DNA from: Mycoemilia scoparia
Taxonomy: Eukaryota; Kickxellomycota; Kickxellomycetes; Kickxellales; Kickxellaceae
Direction: 5' to 3'
Assembly: GCA_027575805.1 (NCBI GenBank)
Contig: JANBPU010000365.1
Coordinates: 1-14,552 of the forward strand
DNA length: 14,552 nt
The notes under the pieces were generated by a model that did no database searches, was not told the DNA's origin, and was given only the letters and a program-made list of their open reading frames with translations. Of the stretch, positions 7,934 to 14,552 are shown in pieces (within the stretch, counting starts at the first letter, position 1; the number at the start of each line of letters is the position of its first letter). The position numbers and the translations under genes were made by a program.

Positions 7934-8704
7934 ATGTGTTGCAGAGTCAGCAATAACAACAATGGCAAGCCTAGCCACCACACAGGCCCCAACACCAATT
8001 TTAGTAGTGAGAGTAGTATGAGACTATATGAAGGTTATGCAGAAAATGTGTCGTACCTCCTCCCCCTAATCAGTATGCTAACTAATATCGATCCACCTCC
8101 CTCCCTATCACCATCCCAATGCCTTGGTAGTGACACGAGACAGACAACCCCATATATTAGCCCAAGCAATAGTTCCAGTAATGGCGATGATGGCAGGCTA
8201 TATGATGAAGACAGTATAGATGGCGTTCTTCAGATATATAATGAGTATTGGGGCGAAACCGAACCCCTCTTTGAGGAAAGCAAGAGCACAGATTCAGAAG
8301 ATGGGCCTTCTCAACACTCTGAGAGATCATTCCCATTGCTGTCACCTCCTCCCATCCAAACACCCGCACCTACTTCGGACGACTCCAGCTCCCCCAATTC
8401 GCCTACTGGTGTCCATCCATTGATGGGTATTGAGCAAGGACATCATCTGGGCCATCTCCTCAGAAGCAACGCATTTGACAGAGCCAACGACACCACCAAT
8501 CAGAGCACTAAAACTAATAAAGTTGCAGTTGACTTTTCGGGGGAGGATTGCTTTCTACTTGGGAACAAACAAGAGAGGGAAAGGCATAACAGGGCAAACC
8601 ATAAACGCAGGCTTAGCTTTCCAAGCTATGACGTTGATGATGATTTTGACAGTCATGAGGGTTCTTCGCTGGATCCTAGAGTCAAAAGACTCCGTACAAT
8701 TTAG
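7934..8704 (+). CDS. Low-complexity protein of unknown function, possibly nuclear
   Basis: A 256-aa protein that I do not recognise. The frame opens 81 nt earlier at a TTG, but the first ATG is at 7934 (MCCRVSNNNN), well placed 98 bp after a TATA box. The chain is mostly Ser/Pro/Asn-rich and predicted disordered. It has a short hydrophobic, possibly helical patch (NVSYLLPLISMLTNI), an acidic aromatic stretch (DSIDGVLQIYNEYWGETEP) that resembles an activation-type segment, a Ser-Pro-rich middle (LLSPPPIQTPAP) and basic clusters near the end (NHKRRLSF and RVKRLRTI) that could be nuclear localisation signals. It has no DNA-binding domain, enzyme motif, signal peptide or transmembrane helix. The continuous frame, the promoter and the non-random composition support a real gene. 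A regulatory role is a guess. The 3' UTR runs up to the repeat at 8818. Confidence 0.62.
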   Translation: MCCRVSNNNNGKPSHHTGPNTNFSSESSMRLYEGYAENVSYLLPLISMLTNIDPPPSLSPSQCLGSDTRQTTPYISPSNSSSNGDDGRLYDEDSIDGVLQIYNEYWGETEPLFEESKSTDSEDGPSQHSERSFPLLSPPPIQTPAPTSDDSSSPNSPTGVHPLMGIEQGHHLGHLLRSNAFDRANDTTNQSTKTNKVAVDFSGEDCFLLGNKQERERHNRANHKRRLSFPSYDVDDDFDSHEGSSLDPRVKRLRTI

Positions 8705-8817
8705 CAGGCTGTATTCGTGAAGCAAAACTTTGAATACATTACGGCACAGATTTAAGTTATTTTACCATTTACTCTGTATGATAGTACATCTTAGTGCGCA
8801 TTTTATTTTGTATCGCA

Positions 8818-8894
8818 CATTTTTTACTGTAATTATTTGTTTTTCGGCTTTTAAAATATATTTGGCCAAAGTTTACAAGATTTTAGGCAAAATG
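8818..8894. repeat. 77-bp repeat, copy 2
   Basis: Identical to bases 1-77. It begins about 110 bp after the stop codon of the 256-aa gene. After the shared CAAAATG it continues as AGCTCC, where copy 1 has GTCCTC, so the junction is precise. Confidence 0.9.
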
Positions 8895-8950
8895 AGCTCC
8901 TAGGAATTGCATATAGAATGACTCATAATTGAGACAAAATCTGAGGGCCC
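8878..8950. repeat. Family A repeat, copy in opposite orientation
   Basis: The reverse complement of this stretch (GGGCCCTCAGATTTTG, then CTATATGCAATTCCTAGG, then CATTTTGCCTAAAATCTTG) aligns with 5990-6080 and, in part, with 75-160. Thus the GGCAAAATG end has the same orientation as copy 1, while the CTCAGATTTTG interior is inverted relative to it. Confidence 0.5.
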
Positions 8951-9154
8951 AGTTCTGACCACCATAGATTGAATCACTAGTTAAATCTCCCCATATTGTT
9001 AGGAACTGTGGGCCACTTTGACTATATTCTTCAAGACCTTCGGGGATGATTATTGGCCACTATTTAAAAAATTTCAAGTTTAGATTTAGTATTACTGCTT
9101 ATTCAGATAATCTACTTAACAACATCTTGACCCATCATACTTTCCTAAGAATAT

Positions 9155-9409
9155 ATGAACCTAGCAATAATGGATACGCAGATACCAGATATCTTGGAAA
9201 TCTTGGCGCAATCAGTAATCATATGGCGTTTTCCCCATCAAAAGAAAACATACAAGTATGCTCCCACAATACCTGCTAATCAGCCCATAACCCATACACT
9301 TTGGCTGGAATCTGACAGATTATTGGCTAATATCCAGGGTATTCTTCTGGTACATCTTCAAAGGATATTCTACCATATGTTTCCTTTTGATGGAGAACTT
9401 CCCACTTAA
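9155..9409 (+). CDS. Doubtful small ORF, 84 aa
   Basis: An ATG-to-TAA frame starting MNLAIMDTQIPDILEILAQS and ending in IFYHMFPFDGELPT. I recognise no family. Composition is protein-like (hydrophobic/amphipathic with aromatic residues), with no signal peptide. It sits right after repeat sequence, has no visible TATA box, and an overlapping frame (9046-9279) is also open, so it may be chance or a remnant of a longer decayed gene. Listed for completeness only. Confidence 0.2.
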   Translation: MNLAIMDTQIPDILEILAQSVIIWRFPHQKKTYKYAPTIPANQPITHTLWLESDRLLANIQGILLVHLQRIFYHMFPFDGELPT

Positions 9410-9688
9410 TTATAATACACATGATAGATAATAGCATCAAGTCAAAGTTCAATATACAGATGTAACTACAAAATATTAAGGAGTCCAAGGATGAATATAT
9501 ATATTATATTAATCAATTGGAGGATTAGACGTTGATAACAAAAATCTTATACACCCAACAATATATAGTTTAATTTGTTTTCAGAAAGTGGTGGTTTTGG
9601 AAAAGCTTAAAATCAATCAAGCCTATTTAAATATGGCCACTGCATTATTTCTGGGACTACGCCTTTTCATGAGTTAAGTAAGGTACTT
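9410..9688. other. AT-rich spacer
   Basis: A 279-bp spacer with TA-rich runs near 9500-9510 and 9560-9570. It is the 3' side of the small secreted-protein gene. No repeat or gene was recognised. Confidence 0.45.
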
Positions 9689-9946
9689 CTACCATTGGAT
9701 ACTTTTAAGAAGTTGCTGAGCGGCATTATATATAGCACCAAAGATATATGAATCATAGCGCCTAATGTTGTTGTTTGCGGCGGTTGTGGTGGTTTCGTCA
9801 TATGCTTTATCATTAAGTCTTGTAATAGGTTCCAAAATATCATCTAGCACAGGATCATTATTGTCTTCACGCTTTTGGTGAGGAGCAGAAGCTATAGTAA
9901 AAGCAAAAGCTAAAGCAGAGATAGAGGAGAATTCCATAAAGTGCAT
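9689..9946 (-). CDS. Small secreted protein, 85 aa
   Basis: MHFMEFSSISALAFAFTIAS begins a good signal peptide with likely cleavage after ASA (about residue 21). PHQKRE follows, and its Lys-Arg could be a Kex2-type processing site. The mature part is about 55-60 residues: an acidic stretch (EDNNDPVLDDILEPITRL), a Thr/Ala/Asn linker, then an amphipathic end (YIFGAIYNAAQQLLKSIQW). It contains no cysteine, so it is not a disulfide-rich effector or defensin type. I recognise no family; a pheromone-like, effector-like or cell-wall peptide are all possible. A TATAAATA box about 170 bp upstream supports a real gene. There is no intron. Confidence 0.62.
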   Translation of the reverse strand: MHFMEFSSISALAFAFTIASAPHQKREDNNDPVLDDILEPITRLNDKAYDETTTTAANNNIRRYDSYIFGAIYNAAQQLLKSIQW

Positions 9947-10717
9947 TTTTTGTTATAGTTGTGGTTATTCGGGTGACGTGATTGATAGAAAGTTTGATAA
10001 TGTTTAGTTGGATGTTATTATTATTGATGTTGGAAAAGGGATTGCGAATAGTAGGAGAGGAAATAGGGAAATTATTGTTATATAGAGAAAGTGAAAAATA
10101 TGCGAGCTTTTCAAATGTATTTATACAAATTCAAATAAAGGTAGTTGTTGTGGTTGACATATTCGATTTAGAGGGGAGGGGAGGAGAGAAACTTTGGATG
10201 CAAGCCATATACATTTTTAGCATTAGCACTTTACTCAAGCCACTATAATCTTATGCTTTAAGAGTGTTGTTTTTGTATTTGTTATTTTCTCAGTCATAGT
10301 TTGTGCTGCTTTAATTGTGTGCCACAAATTCCAATGAAATAGAGCTAAAAGCGTTTTGGATTTTTAAATAAACACCTCTCCATTGATTTATGACAAAACA
10401 TGTAAATTAGACAGCAGCCATAAACTCAAAAGAAAAATACTGATATTTCTTGATCAGATCACAGCAGTTATTATGATCAAGCCTGATTTCCAACTTTTTT
10501 CATCATAGCATATTTTTTCCAAGCTAGCACACATACACACAATTTGTTGCAACTAAATTTAAATAGTGCAGTTCTTTTTACATTCAATATATATTACTTT
10601 ATTCTTCTAGTCTACTCTCCTCCCCCTTATCTTTCCCTACTCTCACATACTCACTTTTACGCATATTCCCAAATATATATATATAAACAAATTCCCAAAA
10701 AAAGAACTATAATAGAA
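9947..10717. other. Divergent promoter region between the secreted-protein gene and RCL1
   Basis: 771 bp between two divergently transcribed genes. The left part holds the TATAAATA box for the minus-strand gene. The right part has a pyrimidine-rich tract (about 10610-10660) followed by an (AT)n run leading into TATAAA (about 10673-10686), some 35-45 bp before the RCL1 ATG. This TA run could be the RCL1 TATA region or part of its 5' leader. Frames open on either strand here lack protein-like composition. Confidence 0.45.
10118..10125 (-). promoter_or_regulatory. TATA box for the small secreted protein gene
   Basis: TATAAATA on the minus strand, about 172 bp upstream of the ATG at 9946. Confidence 0.45.
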
Positions 10718-12176
10718 ATGCAAAGTCGAAAAGTATCTAAATTCAAGGGCATCAGTTGTTTTAGACAGCGATTGATGATGGCTACATTGGCAGGCAGGCC
10801 AGTCCGATTCGATGCTATTAGATCTGATGACCAAAATCCTGGTCTAAGAGACTATGAAGTCAGTTTCCTAAGATTAATCGAAAAAGTAACAAATGGATCA
10901 GTCATAGATATCAGTTATACTGGCAAGTAGTAGCGATGAAAAACAGCATTGGCAACAACCATACAATAAACATCTGCGGAGCAGTGTGATATTATCTATT
11001 AACCACAGAATCATAATACTAATTCAAATCATTGCTATTGTTGTTGCTGTTATGTTATTTAGGTACGACCGTTGTTTACAGACCAGGAAACTTGACTGGA
11101 GGGACTATAAAACATGAATGTCCAACATCCAGGGGCATTGGCTACTATTTAGAACCACTGGTAGTATTGGCACCATTTTCAAAAAACCCAATAGTAGCGA
11201 CATTGACAGGAATTACTGGAAACAACATGGATATTAGTGTCGATACGATCCGTACTGTTACGTTATCAAATTTCAAACATTTCGGACTTGATACTGATGT
11301 TGAACTGAGAATTACTAAACGTGGATCGCCTCCTTTGGGTGGTGGCGAGGTTCGATTTATTTGTCCGACTGTGAGAGTTGTTAAGCCTATACAGTTTGTT
11401 GATCAAGGTCGGATTAAGAGAATTCGCGGTATAGCGTAAGTATCCCTAGTCAGATAAATATGTTGGAATGAAGAGGGGAGAGATATACATGTATATAGTG
11501 GATGGTTGATTATAAAGCAGATGTATTCATTTATAAATCAATAATGAACCTTTTGTATGTGTATAGCTTTTCTACAAGAGTATCACCTCAAACATCAAAT
11601 AGAATAGTCGAATCGGCCAGAGGTGTATTGAATCCATTAATTCCAGACATATATATTTATACAGATGTATATAAAGGAGCAGATTCGGGATTATCACCAG
11701 GATTTGGTATTACATTGGTAGCTGAGTCTACGACAGGAGTACTGATGTCGGCAGAATTGATGGGCGAAAAGGGTGAATCACCTGAAGATATTGGAGCAAG
11801 GTGTGCCAAACAATTATTGGGTGAGGTCGAAAAGGGAGGCTGCTTTGACTCTATGCATCAGTGGATGGCATTCTTGTTTATGGTGCTTAGTACTGAAGAT
11901 GTATCGAAAACTAGGATTGGTCGTTTAACACAATTTTCGTAAGTATTACTAAAAATGGGTGGGAGAAAAGATATTCTTGTGGTTGCTGTTGGATTGTGTT
12001 TACAACATTTATTGGATTTTTCTATGATTAATGGTGTGTGTAGGATTCAATTTCTTCGAGATTTGCAGGAATTCTTTAATGTTACGTTCAAGATTAAGCC
12101 AGACGACGAGACCAATACTCTTTTGATGACATGTGTTGGGGTTGGTTATTTGAACGTAAATAAGAAGTTGATATAA
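10718..12176 (+). CDS. RCL1: RNA 3'-terminal phosphate cyclase-like protein RCL1 (18S rRNA maturation)
   Basis: Exons 10718-10922, 11063-11435, 11567-11938 and 12044-12176 give a 360-aa protein, close to the 367 aa of yeast Rcl1. In yeast, Rcl1 is a nucleolar, catalytically altered relative of RNA cyclases. It binds the GTPase Bms1 and is needed for early pre-rRNA cleavages that yield 18S rRNA. Family landmarks are FRQRLMMATLAGRPVRFDAI near the N-terminus, TTVVYRPGNLTGG after intron 1, SRGIGYYLEPLVVLAPF, RGSPPLGGGEVRF, FSTRVSPQTSNRIVESARG and the end TIQFLRDLQEFFNVTFKIKP-like (here Ser-Ile-Gln). Splicing keeps frame throughout. Introns are 140, 131 and 105 bp. Introns 2 and 3 start GTAAGT, whereas intron 1 starts GCAAGT. 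TACTAAT at 11018-11024 is a likely branch site. The start is the ATG just before QSRKVSKFKG; an upstream open stretch in the same frame looks like leader sequence. AATAAA at 12285-12290 may direct polyadenylation. Very sure of family. Confidence 0.93.
10923..11062 (+). other. RCL1: GC-AG intron in RCL1
   Basis: The exon ends ACTG, the intron begins GCAAGT and ends TTATTTAG, and the next exon begins GTACGACC. Joining gives ISYTG-TTVVYRPG, the expected RCL1 sequence. The nearby GTAGTA at 10927 would break the frame. Apart from the C, the donor matches the consensus at +3 to +6. Confidence 0.8.
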
Positions 12177-12284
12177 AAATGATGATGGATAGTTGTCAAC
12201 CAATCTTTCTATTTTTTTTGCATAGTGGTTTGAGTTTATATCCATCAGTTATATAATTTTTATAACATGATTCCAAAAATGACC

Positions 12285-12290
12285 AATAAA
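12285..12290 (+). promoter_or_regulatory. Possible polyadenylation signal of RCL1
   Basis: AATAAA, 109 bp after the RCL1 stop. It lies in the 186-bp convergent spacer, so the transcripts of RCL1 and its neighbour probably overlap or end head-on. Confidence 0.4.
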
Positions 12291-12362
12291 TATTAGTATC
12301 ATCAATATATTTGGAAAGATTAAAGCTTTGCAAATAGGATAGAGAACTATATAAGTATTTGT

Positions 12363-13633
12363 TTATGATATATGGCGTTGTCGTTCTTTTCGTCTTGATT
12401 TGGAAGATGATCTCGATCTTGAACGAGAACGATCATGACGACGCCGATGCCTTCTATGATATTCTCTTTCCCTTTCATAATCCTGATTACTGGGTCGTTT
12501 TTCATCTCTGTGGCGATTATGACGATCTACAGAACCTTTTTTACTTCTACTTCTACTTCTCCTTCTGTGTTCTTTTGATCGATCAGTTTCTCGCTCTCTA
12601 AGCGAACCAGAAGGAGATCTAGATCTAGTCCTACTCCTGCTCTTTCTTCTCCTTCTTCTGCTTCTACTAGCGCTTCTATGGCGGTGATGACGATGATTCC
12701 TGCTTGTTTCTTTATAGTCGCACTTTTCTAATCGGGAAAGATTTGGTTCATTATCATCATCAACTTTATGACTTTGAATCCGATTCCTTGAACCTTGAAT
12801 TTCATCAGCCTTTTCGAATTCTGGAATCAAAGATGATGATGATGCTGAACCTTTAGACCCATATCTCTTATTTTTATATCCCAGGCCGCCAGCAATATCA
12901 TCACCATTATTCGTAGCTTGATTGTCATGACCTTCTTCGCTATTACGAATTGCTTTTTTAAGGTCTAAAGTAGAAAGATTCGATTCTGGCTTTCTCTTTA
13001 CTTTAAGCCCTCTATAATAGAACAAAAGTTTAAAATTTCCTAGTTAGTTTGATACGAATTTACAGAATATATACCAAGTATACTTTTTGATACTTACAGT
13101 GCTTCAGCCATAGCCAGTTCTTCTTGTTCTTTTATTTTCTGTAGCTCTGCTTTGCGGGCCTTTTCCATTTCTTCATCTGCATCACTTCCTTTCTTTCCCC
13201 GTGAGTACCATTGGACATCTCTCCCTATTGTCAATAACACAGTAACCAAAATATATTAATAATTCTAAAGTCAATTTGTGTATATGCATGTGTGATTTTT
13301 TGTAGTGTCTACCTTTTTGCCAGCTATTATGTATACAGACAACATAAACATTTAAAGGTTGAGAAGAATTGGATTTAAATAATTTATCAATATGTTAATA
13401 CAAAGCAATAATAGCAATAATAGGTTACCTTCCCACTGGAGCCATTAATGAATTTCCAATATAGTTTATACGGTGTTTGTCATCTTTAACATCTTCCCAA
13501 TTAAACTGATCTTTTCCTCCGCGTGATCCTATATGTATATATGATTTTAAAGGGTTGAAAGTTGTATACATACTGCAGACGCTAATGTGCTAAAATCAGA
13601 GAGATTCATACCAGGTCTGGTTGGATGGTGCAT
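12363..13633 (-). CDS. MMTAG2-family protein with SR-rich tail
   Basis: Exons (minus strand) 13633-13612, 13528-13429, 13323-13313, 13224-13098 and 13011-12363 give 302 aa. The first 90 residues match the conserved N-terminal domain of multiple myeloma tumor-associated protein 2 (human C1orf35; Pfam MMtag): [14 protein letters not shown], then [27 protein letters not shown] and AEALGLKVKR. The middle is Ser/Asp/Asn-rich and includes GGLGYKNK. Residues from about 192 to the end are strongly Arg/Ser/His-rich (RSRSRSRSS type), as in splicing-associated proteins. Role is poorly known; nuclear RNA-related function is inferred from the SR tail. All five exons join in frame. Introns are 83, 105, 88 and 86 bp. 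Exon 3 is only 11 nt. The codon at the exon 2/3 junction reads Ser where the human protein has Arg (APVGRWQ). Convergent with RCL1; the next gene lies upstream in the same direction. Confidence 0.85.
13313..13323 (-). other. 11-nt microexon of the MMTAG2-family gene
   Basis: CTGGCAAAAAG between AATAG and GTAGAC encodes most of the conserved WQKG. Without it, the flanking exons (GGAAG and GGAGAGATG) would not join in frame and the family's most conserved motif would be lost. This supports a real microexon, though the donor GTAGAC is weak. Confidence 0.75.
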
Positions 13634-13934
13634 TTTATTTTGTTTGCTTTGCTAAAATTTGACATTCACCATTATCATCGATACAAATATGAATGGCATA
13701 AGCCTTTTTTTGTGTAAATTATTGGGTTATGGGTGCGTTGAGCTGGATAATTGCACCTTATAGATATATTTCATAAACAAGCAATTTACATTTGCTTATT
13801 AAAAAGTAAAAATCAAACTTAATGAAGAAGCTTTGAGTTTTTATTAGTTATATTCTATGATATCAAATAGATTTTACAAAACAAAGGCACGTATAAAATT
13901 CCAAAAAAACTGTAAAACTAATATACTATATACT
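13634..13934. other. Spacer between two minus-strand genes
   Basis: About 300 bp of AT-rich DNA holding the promoter and 5' leader of the MMTAG2-family gene and the 3' end of the gene at 13935. No repeat or small RNA was recognised. Confidence 0.45.
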
Positions 13935-14546
13935 TTAAAGATGAGGGCTGCTCATCAGACTGCTCAAACTTGGCGAGTTATCATGCTTGTAAGCACCACC
14001 ACCTGCCAAGTAGTCATTGTATGAAGCTCTGGTACCATCATTATGCGATCTGGATGCGTTTCCTTGACCACTATTACGTTCTATTGGGAGAGGGCCGAGA
14101 AGGTTTCTGACCTTGCGGAGGCACATGTAGTAGTAGTTCGTTGATCTCCAGAACTGCTGTGAGCGACGAAGCGCTGTGAGAAGCACTTCAAGTCTATCCT
14201 GAATACGGACTATTTCGCTTGGTGTGGGCTGCTCATCCATGTCCTCATGTATGAGCTCTTGTCCAAGTTGGTACTGACGGCGCCAGCGATACAGCTGCAT
14301 GATTAGTGTCTTGGTGGCCAGGAAGAGGTAGTAGCAGCTGCTACTTAGCTGCAGTTTGTAGGGTGTATAATTGGACTCTCCATCGTCACATTTCTCAAGC
14401 TCCTTGACAACATCTAATGTTGGCAGTTGCTTGTCTGAATCATCCTTCTCTGATGGTTTGTCACCGGTATTATTACTGCTGGCCTTGCTTGGGAACATTG
14501 TGGAGAGTGCCTTATTTGACTTGGGTCGATACATGGGATCTCCCAT
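13935..14546 (-). CDS. Unrecognised helical protein, possibly 5'-truncated by the window edge
   Basis: 203 codons from the ATG at 14546, ending at TAA. The ATG is six bases from the window end with no stop before it, so the true N-terminus may lie outside or in an upstream exon. Residues 1-55 are polar and charged (Ser/Lys/Asp-rich). Residues about 58-155 look like a helical, aromatic-rich domain: YKLQLSSSCYYLFLATKTL, IMQLYRWRRQYQLGQELI, EIVRIQDRLEVLLTALRRS, QQFWRSTNYYYMCLRKVRNL. The tail (Gly/Ser/Asn-rich, ending SLMSSPHL) is disordered. There is no signal peptide or catalytic motif that I recognise. G+C and C/G-ending codons are higher than in neighbouring intergenic DNA, which supports real coding sequence. 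It could be the C-terminal part of a larger regulatory protein, but I would not assign it. Confidence 0.7.
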   Translation of the reverse strand: MGDPMYRPKSNKALSTMFPSKASSNNTGDKPSEKDDSDKQLPTLDVVKELEKCDDGESNYTPYKLQLSSSCYYLFLATKTLIMQLYRWRRQYQLGQELIHEDMDEQPTPSEIVRIQDRLEVLLTALRRSQQFWRSTNYYYMCLRKVRNLLGPLPIERNSGQGNASRSHNDGTRASYNDYLAGGGAYKHDNSPSLSSLMSSPHL

Positions 14547-14552
14547 TAGAGC

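Larger units (their letters stand above)
8705..9154. other. Spacer with second copy of the 77-bp repeat
   Basis: Holds the presumed 3' UTR of the upstream gene, the repeat at 8818-8894, its inverted family A continuation, and a short inverted pair (GGCCCAGTTC at about 8946-8955 against GAACTGTGGGCC at 9003-9014). No convincing gene is seen. Confidence 0.5.

Noticed and set aside
9046..9279. 77-codon plus-strand frame overlapping the 84-aa ORF
   Set aside because: It has no promoter or motif, starts in repeat-adjacent DNA and competes with another frame; neither is convincing.
10927..11062. GT-AG version of RCL1 intron 1 using GTAGTA
   Set aside because: It shifts the frame and adds residues that break the conserved SYTGTTV sequence.
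12359..12601. 80-codon plus-strand open frame with hydrophobic aromatic runs
   Set aside because: It is the antisense of the Arg/Ser-rich tail of the MMTAG2-family protein, so the composition is a by-product.
1..14552. CRISPR array, tRNA, rRNA or prokaryotic operon signals
   Set aside because: I saw no regularly spaced repeats, no tRNA A/B-box pair with CCA-side folding and no ribosome binding sites; spliced genes show that the DNA is eukaryotic.

Overview
The window looks like nuclear DNA of a filamentous or early-diverging fungus. It is AT-rich, and its introns are short (83-140 bp) with fungal-style splice signals. It carries core eukaryotic genes (RNase H1, RCL1, an MMTAG2-family SR-rich protein), a fungal-type secreted GDSL esterase, TATAAATA promoter boxes and Asn/Gln/Ser-rich tracts. 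I cannot name a species. The long repeat-filled gaps and AT-rich spacers fit Mucoromycota or Zoopagomycota better than yeasts, but that is inference.

Layout. 1-690: intergenic, opening with a 77-bp repeat that recurs exactly at 8818-8894. 713-1828 (+): ribonuclease H1, intronless. 2170-3561 (-): a decayed pentatricopeptide-repeat (PPR) gene, legible in three frames with seven stop codons. 3666-3775: a MITE-like inverted-repeat element. 3925-4986 (-): secreted GDSL/SGNH esterase-lipase. 4987-7930: nearly 3 kb without a gene, holding degraded relatives of both repeat families. 7934-8704 (+): a 256-aa disordered, probably nuclear orphan protein behind a clear TATA box. 8818-9050: second copy of the terminal repeat. 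9155-9409 (+): a weak 84-aa ORF. 9689-9946 (-): an 85-aa small secreted protein. 10718-12176 (+): RCL1, four exons, first intron of GC-AG type. 12363-13633 (-): MMTAG2-family protein, five exons including an 11-nt microexon, convergent with RCL1. 13935-14546 (-): an unrecognised helical protein whose 5' end may lie outside the window.

The genes do not form a cluster or pathway. RNase H1 acts on RNA:DNA hybrids, RCL1 on pre-rRNA, and the SR-rich protein probably in nuclear RNA metabolism. The esterase and the small secreted protein belong to the secretome. I find no undescribed multi-gene system. The observations most worth a second look are the PPR pseudogene whose stops can all be read as C-to-T changes, the two small inverted-repeat families with members on both sides of the genes, the GC-AG intron, and the 11-nt microexon.
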